The notes under the pieces: model-generated
What the model was told of the DNA's origin: nothing
The model's database searches: none
The model's input: the letters and a program-made list of their open reading frames with translations, nothing else
Shown here: positions 9,346 through 18,942 of the stretch, piece after piece
How positions within the stretch are numbered: position 1 is the first letter of the stretch
Layout: every line of letters starts with the position of its first letter
Origin: Saprospiraceae bacterium
GTDB lineage: Bacteria; Bacteroidota; Bacteroidia; Chitinophagales; Saprospiraceae
DNA length: 64,000 bases
Direction: 5' to 3'
Assembly: GCA_028280415.1 (NCBI GenBank)
Contig: JANQLV010000029.1
Span: 161,680-225,679 of the forward strand
Program-made: the position numbers and the translations under genes

Positions 9346-9795
9346 ATGTCATATAATAAACGAATAATTGGAATTCTCTTTGCCTTGCTTTTCACTATTG
9401 GAGGCCTGTTTGCCCAGAATGAAAAAAATGTCTGGACAACGCTTGCATTAATGAAATTTGAGCGTCACAAGGGAAACGGCAGTAGTAAGGGAAGCCAAAT
9501 CATTCCCCTGATCGAAGCCCTGGATGGAAAGGAAATCACGGTAAAAGGCTATGTGATCCCGCTTAATGGGAAAAAGGCTCAGAGCCACTTTATGTTTTCT
9601 GCATACCCTTATTCCAGTTGTTACTTTTGTGGAGGTGCCGGCCCGGAAACGATCATGGAGGCTTTTACGAAAAGTAGTGAAAAAATCGAATATTCTGAAA
9701 ATGCCATAACGCTTAAAGGTACTTTCAGGTTTGTTTCCAAAGATCCGAATGATATCATGTTTAGTCTTGAAAACGCGGTATTGGTAGATAGATAA
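9346..9795 (+). CDS. Small secreted DUF3299-like protein, copy 1
   Basis: 149 residues with a clear signal peptide ending near LFAQNEK. The mature part has W-x2-L, then GKEITVKGYVIPL, a PYSSCYFCGGAGPE motif with two cysteines, and a final strand-rich segment. The layout (LxGKxVxxxGYxIPL, then PY-x2-C) resembles DUF3299 proteins, which often sit beside ABC permeases of this type; this is pattern-based and not proven. It is a tandem paralogue of the next gene, with the FCGGAGPET block identical. It is predicted periplasmic, and the cysteine pair could bind a metal or form a disulfide. Confidence 0.8.
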   Translation: MSYNKRIIGILFALLFTIGGLFAQNEKNVWTTLALMKFERHKGNGSSKGSQIIPLIEALDGKEITVKGYVIPLNGKKAQSHFMFSAYPYSSCYFCGGAGPETIMEAFTKSSEKIEYSENAITLKGTFRFVSKDPNDIMFSLENAVLVDR

Positions 9796-9819
9796 TCAAG
9801 CATAAAAGAATAATATAAA

Positions 9820-10272
9820 ATGAGAAAAATATTGATGTTCCTGGTACTTTCCATTTTTGCTGACAGCTTGTTGGCACAGAGTGAAACAACTCAGGTGGAG
9901 AATATTTGGAAAACGCTGGGAAAAATTACTTTTAAAAAAGAGTACGATGAAATGATGGGCTTCAAAGTGGATGTTCCTGTTTTCAGTGCAGATGTCAAAG
10001 CTCTGGAAGGTACGGAAGTTACCGTCAAGGGGTATATCATTCCGGTGGAAGATTATGGAGGGCAAACTGAATTTGTGTTTTCTGCTTTCCCTTATAATAT
10101 GTGTTTTTTTTGTGGAGGTGCCGGCCCGGAGACGGTAATGAAAGTGACTGCTGCTGAAGCGATTCCTTATACTGCCGAAGCCATTACGATTCGCGGAGTA
10201 TTAAGTCTTAACGATACGGATAGAAACGAATTGATGTATGCGCTTACCCAAGTTATAAAAGTTAACCAATAA
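9820..10272 (+). CDS. Small secreted DUF3299-like protein, copy 2
   Basis: 150 residues, with a signal peptide ending near SLLAQSE, and the same core as its neighbour: GTEVTVKGYIIPVEDYGG, FPYNMCFFCGGAGPETV, then a beta-rich tail. The two proteins are clearly paralogous but diverged outside the Cys motif, which suggests different partners or ligands. Its stop codon directly abuts the stop of the convergent barrel gene (TAA TTA at 10270-10275), so there is no room for a separate terminator between them. Confidence 0.8.
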   Translation: MRKILMFLVLSIFADSLLAQSETTQVENIWKTLGKITFKKEYDEMMGFKVDVPVFSADVKALEGTEVTVKGYIIPVEDYGGQTEFVFSAFPYNMCFFCGGAGPETVMKVTAAEAIPYTAEAITIRGVLSLNDTDRNELMYALTQVIKVNQ

Positions 10273-12462
10273 TTATTGTCCTCCTATCCAGTAATCCAGT
10301 TTTAAAACGAGTGCCCTGTTTCTGACGGATAAATTTTGTGTAGTGTAGTTTTCGGTATATACGATGAAAAGATCAGACATGGGCTTGAAACGCCAGTTCA
10401 GCTTTGAATTGATATTGAAATTATTCTTTTGTGTATTATACTGGATAAAAGTGGTGAAAAACAGGTTTCGGTTGAATGAAATTTCAAACTTTGAACCTAT
10501 CCAGGTAAAAGAAGCTTCTCCATAAGCTTCGGGAAAATGAACTAGTTGATCGTATTCGAGATTTATACCGAGTACAGCATAATGCTTATAGCGGTAGTTC
10601 CAATTGGTTTGAACTTGAAAACGATTTCCCAAAAATTTATTTCCATAGCTCAGATTCACTTCCCCGAAGAACCGGTTTCGTTTACCGGTATCATAATGCA
10701 ATTCAAAGGTCTTTTCTAAATAATTTCCCGCAGGAAAAGGAAAATTTAAACCCTTCAATGTAAATGGAAACAAAAGCATTGGAGAACCTGCACTGTATAA
10801 TAATTCGAAAGAACTGGTATTTTTTAACCTTAAAAGAAAGGTGATTTCATTTCGATGTTCCTGATATTTTGCTTGAGCATTAATGTAAAAATCGGAATGG
10901 AAGGTCGGGCCCCAAAAGTCAATAAGACTGTTTTTCTTGGCAAAAAAACGATAATGACCATTGATTCGGAAATGGGTGTAACCTACCCGGATAGTGCTAT
11001 CCGTTAGCTCATCACTATGATATAAGCGCGGCACGAAACCAATATCCGTTATATAATTTTTATCCGTGTGATCGACACCTAAAAACAAGGTAGTAGTAGA
11101 GCTGCGATATCTTAATTTGGCACTGTAAGCATTGGCATTTTTAAAGTTTTGTGGGGTAAATGCACGATGAAAGAAAGCTTTTCCGTTCCATTTGGCATCT
11201 TTTGATCGCAAATCGTATTCAATACCTGCGACTCGGTTATAATCATGCTGAAAAAGATAATAATCCTGAACAGATTGCCGATTCATTAAAAAGCCGGTTA
11301 GGCTTGAATTGTTAAATAGTTTTCTTTGAATCGTCGCGACCGAATAATTATTGGAGGGACTATCCAGCTCTTGATCTTCTTTTGTTTGAATACTCATTAT
11401 TCCTAATCGCCAGTTATTATCGAGATTGCCACTGAGCCTTGCTCCGAATAAAATAGGTACGGGAGTGCTGTTGGTATTGCCAATCCTTCGAGAGAAAAAT
11501 GGTCTGATTCGACTATTTCCGAGATTGGCAAATAGATCACTATTTTCCAAAAAGAGCAAGCGCCTTTCCGGGAAAAATATTTCGAACCTTTGCAGATCAA
11601 TTACCTGCTGATCCACTTCTACCTGCGAAAAATCGGGATTAATAGCCAAGTCCAGATTTAAAGAAGAATTGACCGCCACTTTTGCGTCAAGGCCGGTTAT
11701 TTGCCATACTTTCTGACTCTTAGCCGGGTTTTCAAAATCTTTGGTACTACCAACAGAAAAATGCGGGATGACAGAAATATTTGAAATGGGTTGCTCCGGA
11801 GGCTTTTCCCACTGAAGTATCCCCGCTCGGGAAAGCACACTCAATTTATAGCCCCGGGGGATCGGAGCCCAGGTGGAAATCTCGTTCTGTACCCGGTCAT
11901 TTCTGGCAAAATTGATTCGCCATTGGGATTGATTGCTTTTGAAACGAATGGTTTTGAGCGGTATCGCTATTTCTACGGACCAGGCCTTTTTACCTTTTTG
12001 TACTTCAGCCATCCATAAGCCATCCCAATTGAGTTCTACACCTTTTATACCTCCATCATCAATAATTCCATCGCTCTGTACACCAAAAGGGTTAACCCCG
12101 AAGTAAAGACCATTAGTTTGATCATTGATTGTATTGATATAAATACCAAAAGCGTCATTTTCATCAAAATCAAAGTCTCGTTTCAAGGATTGAACGATAT
12201 AAGATTTGTCTTCATGCTGGTGTCGGCAAATCGCGCTGATATAGAGAAATTTTTTGTCATAGAGTACCCGGACGGAAGTTTTCGAAACGGCATCCAGACT
12301 ATCAAAAGGAAAGTGCATTCGGAAATTTGCTGCTTCCTGAGCATCTTGCCAGGCCGGTTCGTTTGGGAAACCATCAATCAGGAGCGGTGTTTCAGAAGGA
12401 CTGGGGTATAAAACAGGAGTTTGTCCCACGACCACAGACATGAAACCAATCCCGAAAAGCAA
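10273..12462 (-). CDS. DUF5916 outer-membrane beta-barrel protein with CBM9-like N-terminus
   Basis: 729 residues from the TTG at 12462. The N-terminal 200 residues have the CBM9-like fold (LIDGFPNEPAWQDA, VRVLYDKKFLYI, WSVEIAIPLKTIRF) and the rest alternates aromatic strands typical of DUF5916 outer-membrane barrels. It is probably a surface carbohydrate or metabolite-binding protein; function is unproven. The start is unusual: from TTG the signal peptide lacks its basic end, whereas in frame upstream an ATT at 12481-12483 would give I/M-KKYLQILLFGIGFMSVVVG, a perfect signal peptide, and an in-frame TGA lies just before it. No ATG or GTG is available, so an ATT start is likely. Confidence 0.85.
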   Translation of the reverse strand: MLFGIGFMSVVVGQTPVLYPSPSETPLLIDGFPNEPAWQDAQEAANFRMHFPFDSLDAVSKTSVRVLYDKKFLYISAICRHQHEDKSYIVQSLKRDFDFDENDAFGIYINTINDQTNGLYFGVNPFGVQSDGIIDDGGIKGVELNWDGLWMAEVQKGKKAWSVEIAIPLKTIRFKSNQSQWRINFARNDRVQNEISTWAPIPRGYKLSVLSRAGILQWEKPPEQPISNISVIPHFSVGSTKDFENPAKSQKVWQITGLDAKVAVNSSLNLDLAINPDFSQVEVDQQVIDLQRFEIFFPERRLLFLENSDLFANLGNSRIRPFFSRRIGNTNSTPVPILFGARLSGNLDNNWRLGIMSIQTKEDQELDSPSNNYSVATIQRKLFNNSSLTGFLMNRQSVQDYYLFQHDYNRVAGIEYDLRSKDAKWNGKAFFHRAFTPQNFKNANAYSAKLRYRSSTTTLFLGVDHTDKNYITDIGFVPRLYHSDELTDSTIRVGYTHFRINGHYRFFAKKNSLIDFWGPTFHSDFYINAQAKYQEHRNEITFLLRLKNTSSFELLYSAGSPMLLFPFTLKGLNFPFPAGNYLEKTFELHYDTGKRNRFFGEVNLSYGNKFLGNRFQVQTNWNYRYKHYAVLGINLEYDQLVHFPEAYGEASFTWIGSKFEISFNRNLFFTTFIQYNTQKNNFNINSKLNWRFKPMSDLFIVYTENYTTQNLSVRNRALVLKLDYWIGGQ

Positions 12463-12588
12463 TATTTGTAAATACTTTTTAATAAACCAAAATCAATTGA
12501 CCAATCAAATGATGAAAAAATCATCAAATTACTTTCGTATTTCTGATTAGGTATTTTCAGTTAGAGTGGAAAGGAGGATATCTTTTGT

Positions 12589-13113
12589 TTATTTTTTGTT
12601 AGATGTTTGTATAAACCGATTCCATCCGAAGCGGATGATAAGGAACAATCCGGCAAAAATCAAAATCAGGAAGTGAAATGGAATATTTACAAAGCCAATC
12701 ACGAAAATTCGCGTTTTATCGATTCCCCACATAATGGCAAAAGCCGCAAAGATCATGAACAGCAAGCCAGAAATATTTCGGAATCCCGGAATCAAATCGA
12801 GATCAACATTCTTTCGGATAATCATAAGTGTGATGATCATAGATAAGATTGGCAGAATCTGAAAGTAAATATCTGCATTTAATGCTTTTCCCCGATCAAA
12901 TAGAAACATATAGATATTGAGGCTGAGCGCAAATATTCCCGGTACACAAACCGAATAAATCAAAGTTGAGTATAAATATTTCCACGGCGAGAGATGCCCC
13001 TCATTTTTTCCCATAATCCCTGCAATCCACGCAGTCAGAGGGATAAAAAGAAAAAACCCGATTATATAGGCAGGATGATCACCAATTAATTCAAATAATT
13101 CCTTGAGGGTCAT
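12589..13113 (-). CDS. Small integral membrane protein, unknown function
   Basis: 174 residues with five predicted hydrophobic segments (about residues 17-36, 48-71, 83-99, 113-130, 137-162) joined by short loops and a basic C-terminus. No motif was recognised. ATG at 13113 is the natural start. It stands alone, about 125 bp before the DUF5916 gene on the same strand, and could be cotranscribed with it. Confidence 0.75.
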   Translation of the reverse strand: MTLKELFELIGDHPAYIIGFFLFIPLTAWIAGIMGKNEGHLSPWKYLYSTLIYSVCVPGIFALSLNIYMFLFDRGKALNADIYFQILPILSMIITLMIIRKNVDLDLIPGFRNISGLLFMIFAAFAIMWGIDKTRIFVIGFVNIPFHFLILIFAGLFLIIRFGWNRFIQTSNKK

Positions 13114-13465
13114 GAGCTCTTGTGTCTGTTTTCGCTAAACTGTTTTTTATTTGTCTATGTAAAAGCTTGATTATCAGGCTTTTTAACGATTTTAAAATAC
13201 AGCAAAAATAAAGCCAAGGAGCAGCATTATTCGTATTAAATTATTAATATAAATCGATAATATACTTGTCGGGAAGCTTTTTACCCAATCAAAAAGCTCA
13301 AACACCCGGTAAATATGTCGTCTGCATGAATATTTGTCGCTTTATTTTCACCCTCATTTCCTGTATATTTAAAAAGTACCCTTACACAAGGCCAGGCATA
13401 TTTAAAAATACTTGATCATAAAGATGCATAATAACTTTAAATCCGTTCACTAAAATAAATGCAAA
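13114..13465. other. Divergent intergenic region before the GH5 gene
   Basis: This 352-bp AT-rich region has a hairpin AGCTTTTT-N8-AAAAAGCT (13275-13298) and the near-consensus -7 candidate TAACTTTA close to the GH5 start (about 13431-13438). No gene was seen. Confidence 0.5.
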
Positions 13466-14857
13466 ATGAAGGGCACAAAAATTATTTTATTTTGCTATTT
13501 GTTGCTGTATTTTAACCCTTTGCTGGCTCAGTTTAATACGATTAAACTCAATGGTACGGAGCATTATATAAGTGGTATAAATCTTCCCTGGAATCATTAT
13601 GGCTGGGATTTTGGCGAGCATGACTGGTGGGGAACCGGCTATGACCTTTCCTGGTTTGAAGAAGCTTTCTTTGATTTAAGTACACATGGTGTCAACAGTG
13701 TTCGGGTTTGGGTGCACTGTGATGGAAGAGCGAATCCTAATTTCGATAGAGCGGGATACGTCATTGGTCTGGATGATGGAATGTTGGAACAATTGGATGA
13801 TTTTGTTTCATTGGCTAATGATTATAACCTAATGGTCATAATCACACTCTGGTCGCATGATATGTTTGAGGATAATAGATCGATTGCAGGACCTTATGCG
13901 GGAATGCATGCCGATTTGATCACAGATAGCGGGAAAACAGAGAGCTATATTAATCACGCTTTGATCCCGATGGTACAAAAATTAAATGTACACTGTAATT
14001 TACTGGCCTGGGAAATAATGAATGAACCGGAATGGGCGATGAAGATCAATTGGGGAGGTGGGACAAAACAGACTGTAGAAATAGAAGAAATGCAGCGATT
14101 TATGGGGCGATGTATTCAAGCTATTCGAAATCATTCTGATCAAAATATTACAATTGGAGCGGCCACTTCATTTGGAAATAATAATGGTCAACCCAGTAAT
14201 TATTGGCACGAAAGAGATTTTCAGCGTTTGGGCTTTGATCATGAGCAAGTATATCTGGATTTTTATTCTATCCACTTTTACAACTGGATGGGAACAGCAT
14301 ATTCTCCCTTTCTGAATGATGCCAGTAAATGGCAATTATCCCGGCCTATTCTCGTAGCCGAAGCTTCTAATAATATTGAAACTTCTCCACATGGGATGCT
14401 CCCTCTGGAGCAGTTGGAAGCCTGCTACGAAAACAATTATGCCGGAATTCTTTTTTGGTCCTATAATGCTGAAGATGAGTATAGTGAATGGGAAGATTGC
14501 CGGATCGCGATGGATGATTTTGAAGAAGCGCACAGTGAGTTAATAAGGTACTCGGTAGAAGATTGTGATTCGATTTTTTTAGAAAAGCCATTACTGGTTT
14601 ATAACATGTTTCCCAATCCCACAAAAGGTTATGTCAATTTAGCCATTTATCAACCGGAGACGGACATAGAATATGATTTGAATCTATTTCTGATCGATGC
14701 CAGTGGACGCATGCTTCAGAGCCATGATATCATAGATCGGAGTACAGAATTGGATATCAGTAATTTACCCGCTGGATTTTATTTTTTACAAATTAAGGTG
14801 ATGGATCATCGTGGAACCACCATTCAAACGATCAATCAAAAACTGATTAAAATTTGA
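13466..14857 (+). CDS. GH5-like secreted glycoside hydrolase with T9SS sorting domain
   Basis: 463 residues: signal peptide (about 1-22), a (beta/alpha)8 glycosidase domain (about 23-365) and a T9SS type-A C-terminal domain (FPNPTKGYVNL ... PAGFYFLQIKV). The acid/base Glu is in WEIMNEPEW (Glu187), the nucleophile candidate is Glu299 in ILVAEASNN, and VNSVRVWVHCDGR marks the conserved strand-2 Arg. This arrangement fits GH5 (clan GH-A) cellulase- or mannanase-like enzymes; the polysaccharide cannot be named. It acts outside the cell or on its surface. It is monocistronic and ends at a strong bidirectional terminator. Confidence 0.87.
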   Translation: MKGTKIILFCYLLLYFNPLLAQFNTIKLNGTEHYISGINLPWNHYGWDFGEHDWWGTGYDLSWFEEAFFDLSTHGVNSVRVWVHCDGRANPNFDRAGYVIGLDDGMLEQLDDFVSLANDYNLMVIITLWSHDMFEDNRSIAGPYAGMHADLITDSGKTESYINHALIPMVQKLNVHCNLLAWEIMNEPEWAMKINWGGGTKQTVEIEEMQRFMGRCIQAIRNHSDQNITIGAATSFGNNNGQPSNYWHERDFQRLGFDHEQVYLDFYSIHFYNWMGTAYSPFLNDASKWQLSRPILVAEASNNIETSPHGMLPLEQLEACYENNYAGILFWSYNAEDEYSEWEDCRIAMDDFEEAHSELIRYSVEDCDSIFLEKPLLVYNMFPNPTKGYVNLAIYQPETDIEYDLNLFLIDASGRMLQSHDIIDRSTELDISNLPAGFYFLQIKVMDHRGTTIQTINQKLIKI

Positions 14858-14873
14858 GGGGCTAAGGCATAAA

Positions 14874-14936
14874 GAAAACCTGAGATGAAATATTAATTCA
14901 GAACCCAATACATTCATCTCAGGTTTTCGATTGTTT
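14874..14936. terminator. Bidirectional intrinsic terminator between GH5 and odhB
   Basis: A perfect 16-bp inverted repeat (14874-14889 and 14913-14928, arm GAAAACCTGAGATGAA) with a 23-nt loop, followed on the plus strand by a T-rich stretch ending in TTTTT. It serves both convergent genes. Confidence 0.8.
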
Positions 14937-16208
14937 TTAAAGATCAAGCAATAGTTTCACCGGGTCTTCCAGTAATTTTTTCACTTTGACCAGGAAGGTT
15001 ACAGAAGTACTTCCATCAATCACACGGTGATCATAAGAAAGTGCGAGGTACATCATAGGTCTGATCAGCACTTCACCATTGATTGCAACCGGTCTTTGCT
15101 GAATAGTATGCATTCCCAGGATTGCGGACTGTGGTTCATTGATAATAGGCGTACTCATCATCGAGCCAAAAATACCGCCATTAGTAATCGTAAAAGTCCC
15201 TCCACGCATCTCTTCAAGCGTTAAAGTTCCCGTTCTGGCTTTTTCTGCCAATTCTTTAATCTTTAGTTCTATCTCGTGAAACCTGAGGGACTCGGCATTA
15301 TGAACCGGAGGAACCACCAGGCCTGTCGGTGTAGATATTGCAATAGAAATATCGGCATAATCGTGATAGATTAAATCATTATCATCGATCTGTGCGTTAA
15401 CAGCCGGCATTTCCATTAAGGTTTTCGCACAAGCTTTAGTGAATAAAGACATAAAGCCAAGCTTGATACCGTATTTTTCTACAAATTCTTCCTGGTACTT
15501 TTTGCGCAGTTTCATCACTTCGGAAAGGTCTACTTCGTTGAAAGTAGTCAGCATCGCCGTATTGTTTTTGGCAGAGACCAGGCGGCTGGCAATTGTTCTA
15601 CGCATTCTGCTCATCTTCTTGCGGCTGGTCTCCCGGCTAAAGTTTCCGGCTGGTGCAGCCAGGGGTGCGGGAGTACTGGCCGGAGCTTTCGGAGCTGGTG
15701 CACTGGTTTTATTAGCAACTGCCTGCACGGCATCTTCTTTAGTAATTCTGCCATCCTTACCGGTTCCCTGTACGCTTGCCGTAGAGATATCATTTTCCTT
15801 TAGGATTTTAGCGGCTGCCGGTGAGGGATGTCCGCTGGCATAAGAAGGTGCAGCAGGAGGGCTGTCCGTTGCTGGTGGCGTTGAAGTCACCGGAGTCTCT
15901 TCTTTTGCAGGGCTTTCTTCTTTTGCCGCCGGAGCTTTGGGTGCTTTACCATTTGAGCTCCCGGCAGAAACCGAGGTGTCTATCTTGGCGACCAAAGCTC
16001 CAATTTCCAGATCATCGCCTTCATTGGCTACGTAAATCAATTTGCCAGCAGCTTCGGCGGGGAATTCCAGTGTAGCTTTATCTGATTCGAATTCGCAGAT
16101 GGGCTCATCTATTTTTACAATATCCCCATTCTCCTTTAGCCATTGGGACAAGGTAACTTCATTGATGGACTCCCCGATTGTCGGGACACGCATTTCTACA
16201 ATGCTCAT
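14937..16208 (-). CDS. odhB: 2-oxoglutarate dehydrogenase E2, dihydrolipoyl succinyltransferase
   Basis: TCA-cycle enzyme component that moves the succinyl group from E1 to CoA; 423 residues from the chosen ATG. Domains: lipoyl domain with the lipoylated Lys in [10 protein letters not shown], an Ala/Pro-rich linker, the E1/E3-binding domain ([12 protein letters not shown] ... [13 protein letters not shown]), a second linker and the catalytic core ending with DHRVIDG. The frame can be extended to a GTG at 16274, but [14 protein letters not shown] at 16208 is the family N-terminus and a -7 element (16274-16281) sits over the GTG. No E1 gene is seen nearby. Confidence 0.95.
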   Translation of the reverse strand: MSIVEMRVPTIGESINEVTLSQWLKENGDIVKIDEPICEFESDKATLEFPAEAAGKLIYVANEGDDLEIGALVAKIDTSVSAGSSNGKAPKAPAAKEESPAKEETPVTSTPPATDSPPAAPSYASGHPSPAAAKILKENDISTASVQGTGKDGRITKEDAVQAVANKTSAPAPKAPASTPAPLAAPAGNFSRETSRKKMSRMRRTIASRLVSAKNNTAMLTTFNEVDLSEVMKLRKKYQEEFVEKYGIKLGFMSLFTKACAKTLMEMPAVNAQIDDNDLIYHDYADISIAISTPTGLVVPPVHNAESLRFHEIELKIKELAEKARTGTLTLEEMRGGTFTITNGGIFGSMMSTPIINEPQSAILGMHTIQQRPVAINGEVLIRPMMYLALSYDHRVIDGSTSVTFLVKVKKLLEDPVKLLLDL

Positions 16209-16273
16209 ATCTTTAGTTTTGATTTGATTTTTATAAAATATCGGCTTAAATAAATGCTTGTATTTAAGCTCCA

Positions 16274-16281
16274 CAAATTTA
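16274..16281 (-). promoter_or_regulatory. Putative odhB promoter -7 element
   Basis: Minus strand TAAATTTG matches TAnnTTTG; predicted start about 16267, giving a leader near 60 nt before the ATG at 16208. No clear -33 element. Confidence 0.45.
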
Positions 16282-16374
16282 AACTTTCTTATTGAAAAGA
16301 ACTCGTGAGAGATGAAAATGTTGCAATAAGGCAGATATTATACCCTATTGTAAAGTAATTTGAATACTTTATAT

Positions 16375-16992
16375 TTAGTACCATTTCCATAAATACTTGC
16401 AGGCTATAGAGCGATAGGGACGCCAGGGTTCTGCCAGTTCGATTAACTCTTTCTTCATCGCTTTCTGATCAGCACTGCTTTTGCCAAATTTATCTTCTAT
16501 TTCATAAAGTTTTAACATTGCTTTCTGTATGCCCAGGTCATCTATTGGAAATACATCCGGTCGATTTAGTATAAACATTAAAATCATTTGAACCGTCCAT
16601 TTGCCGACCCCTTTAATAATAGTTAATTGTTCTATAATTGCTTCATCCGATTTTTGTGACCAATCCATATCCAGTAGTTTTTGATTTATAAAAAAATCAG
16701 CAACGTTCTGAACATAATTGGCTTTTTGCTTTGACAAACCCACCGATTTTAATTGGCTAATATCCATTTTCAATAGTATAATCGGATCTGGATATTGGTT
16801 TTCAAACAGATTTATAAAACGATCATAAATAGTGGCTGCTGCTTTAACGGAAAGTTGCTGAGAAGTAATGGATTGTAATAAGCCGGAATAGACATCTTTT
16901 GGATGTTCGACCGAAGGGAGAACCGTCTCACTGAATACTCTTTTTAATAATGGATATTTTGAAAGGTAATTAATTGCTTTTTTATGATACAT
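16375..16992 (-). CDS. DNA-3-methyladenine glycosylase II (AlkA-like, HhH-GPD)
   Basis: Base-excision repair glycosylase removing alkylated purines, cytoplasmic, 205 residues. The helix-hairpin-helix reads IKGVGKWTVQMIL and the catalytic Asp is in the loop FPIDDLGIQKAM, both in the order of the HhH-GPD superfamily. The short length and missing N-terminal AlkA sheet domain fit the compact Mag/AlkA-like forms common in Bacteroidota. Monocistronic, upstream of odhB on the same strand. Confidence 0.9.
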   Translation of the reverse strand: MYHKKAINYLSKYPLLKRVFSETVLPSVEHPKDVYSGLLQSITSQQLSVKAAATIYDRFINLFENQYPDPIILLKMDISQLKSVGLSKQKANYVQNVADFFINQKLLDMDWSQKSDEAIIEQLTIIKGVGKWTVQMILMFILNRPDVFPIDDLGIQKAMLKLYEIEDKFGKSSADQKAMKKELIELAEPWRPYRSIACKYLWKWY

Positions 16993-17161
16993 AATGAGGC
17001 CAATTCTTTTTTTAATAGTTCAAATAATCTGCATGTATACTGTTCAAGTGTAGGCAAATTATCAAGGAATATAATTTTTTTATGTAAAATGCTACAGAAA
17101 GAATGAATTTTCGTAATTTAATAGCATCTCCATAAAGACAAATCTTATTTTACAAAAACCA

Positions 17162-18856
17162 ATGCTTATGTCCAGGTATAAGTTAATACTTCTATGTAGT
17201 TTTCTAACACTTAATTTATTAGCACAGAGTTCTCTAAATATGGAGAAGCTTTATCAATATGATGATAACACCTTACCCTCTCGGAGTGGTGTATTTTATA
17301 ATGATTGCTGGGGGTATACGGATGGTCAGGGAAATGAATATGCAATTATGGGAGGAGCGGAAAATGTCTTTTTCTTTGATATCACTGACCCTGAAAATAC
17401 ACAATTAATCCGCCAGGTCAATGATGGTGATCCAGATATTGCAGGGAATGTTGACCTTGACCCTACTGTCTGGAGAGATTTCAAAACCTATGGTACCAAA
17501 GCTTATAGCTGTGCCGATCAAAGTAGTAGTAATGAAGGCCTGATTGTTTACGATTTAAGCCAGCTACCGGATACGGTATTGATAGAAGATCAAATCACTA
17601 CCTTTTTTACCAGGGCTCATAATATTTACATCGACACGGACAGAGGTTATTTGTATACAGCAGGAGCCAGGCTGGGGAATATATCCAAGGATGTTATTGT
17701 ACTGGATTTGAATACAGATCCGATTGAATTAGTTGCGGATGTGAGTATTGACGGAGGATATATCCACGATTTACATGTCGTTAATGATACGGCTTATTGC
17801 AATTCTGGTAATAATGAAATGTTTATCATTGATTTTTCCGATCCGGAAAATCCAGAAACGATAGGGTTTTTGGATGGTTATCCCGGACAAGGTTATAATC
17901 ACAGTGGCTGGCGAACAGACGATGGTAATTATTATGTCTTTTGTGATGAAACCCCGGGGAGAAAGGTGAAAATATTGGATGTTCGGGATCCGGTAAATAT
18001 TTCCAGTGCAGATATTACGGATCAGTTCTATTCAAACTTATTGGATGAGGATGCGGTGAATCCCGGTAGTATGGCACATAATCCTTTTATTGTTGGTAAC
18101 TCGGTATACATCGCTTATTATGATGATGGGGTGCAGGTTTTTGATATTTCTGATCCTCATAATGTCGTAAGGGAAGCATATTACGATACCAATAATAATA
18201 CAAGCTATAATCATGATGGAGCCTGGGGAGTCTATCCGTTTTTCGCTTCGGGGTCTATCATTGCATCTGACATGGAAAATGGCTTGTTTGTATTGCGCCG
18301 AACCGATGCGCCGTTACCTGCGGAATTACTCGATTTCAAAGCCATGAAAGAAGAAAAGGAAGTCAAATTGTCCTGGGCTACAGCAACGGAGCGAAATACC
18401 GACGTTTTTGAAATCGAAAGAAGTAGCGACGGTATCAATTTTTATACCTTAGAAGTGGTGGGAGCACAGGGGAATTCAACTTTCCGTGTGGATTACGAAA
18501 CTTATGATGAGCAACCCCTGACAGGTGTAAATTACTATCGATTGAAACAGATCGACCTTGATGGTACTTTTACCTTTTCGGAAATCCGATCCGTTTTATT
18601 CCAGCAAAAAACAATCGAAGTTGTACCTACTTTAGTGCAGCATAATGAATTCGTTAAGGTTTATTTGGATGATCAGCTAGGCAATTTACATGCTGAAGTA
18701 TTTGGCTTAGATGGACAACTACTTTCGCAGCAATCCTATGATAATGCTAATAATATTTTGGAAATTTCTCTTGGTAATTTACAGAACGGGGTGTACATTT
18801 TAAGACTGAGTACCGGTAATATTACAAAGAGTGAAAAAATAGTCATAGCTCGATAA
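17162..18856 (+). CDS. Choice-of-anchor B family protein (LVIVD propeller) with T9SS domain
   Basis: 564 residues. Signal peptide ends near LLAQSS. The central part (about 25-385) is a beta-propeller with LVIVD-type repeats (FFFDITDPENTQLI, MFIIDFSDPENPETIGF, VQVFDISDPHNVV), matching the choice-of-anchor B family. A fibronectin-like segment (VKLSWATATERNTDVFEIERS) follows, then a C-terminal T9SS-type domain ending NGVYILRLSTGN...KIVIAR. It is predicted to be secreted. ATG at 17162 or 17168 may be the start. No enzymatic motif seen. Confidence 0.87.
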   Translation: MLMSRYKLILLCSFLTLNLLAQSSLNMEKLYQYDDNTLPSRSGVFYNDCWGYTDGQGNEYAIMGGAENVFFFDITDPENTQLIRQVNDGDPDIAGNVDLDPTVWRDFKTYGTKAYSCADQSSSNEGLIVYDLSQLPDTVLIEDQITTFFTRAHNIYIDTDRGYLYTAGARLGNISKDVIVLDLNTDPIELVADVSIDGGYIHDLHVVNDTAYCNSGNNEMFIIDFSDPENPETIGFLDGYPGQGYNHSGWRTDDGNYYVFCDETPGRKVKILDVRDPVNISSADITDQFYSNLLDEDAVNPGSMAHNPFIVGNSVYIAYYDDGVQVFDISDPHNVVREAYYDTNNNTSYNHDGAWGVYPFFASGSIIASDMENGLFVLRRTDAPLPAELLDFKAMKEEKEVKLSWATATERNTDVFEIERSSDGINFYTLEVVGAQGNSTFRVDYETYDEQPLTGVNYYRLKQIDLDGTFTFSEIRSVLFQQKTIEVVPTLVQHNEFVKVYLDDQLGNLHAEVFGLDGQLLSQQSYDNANNILEISLGNLQNGVYILRLSTGNITKSEKIVIAR

Positions 18857-18942
18857 AATTGTCATAGAAACCCAACCCTTGTAAGAGGATATTCGTGAGG
18901 CTAGTTGAATAATTGAATTTACTGAAACTATTTAACTCTTCG

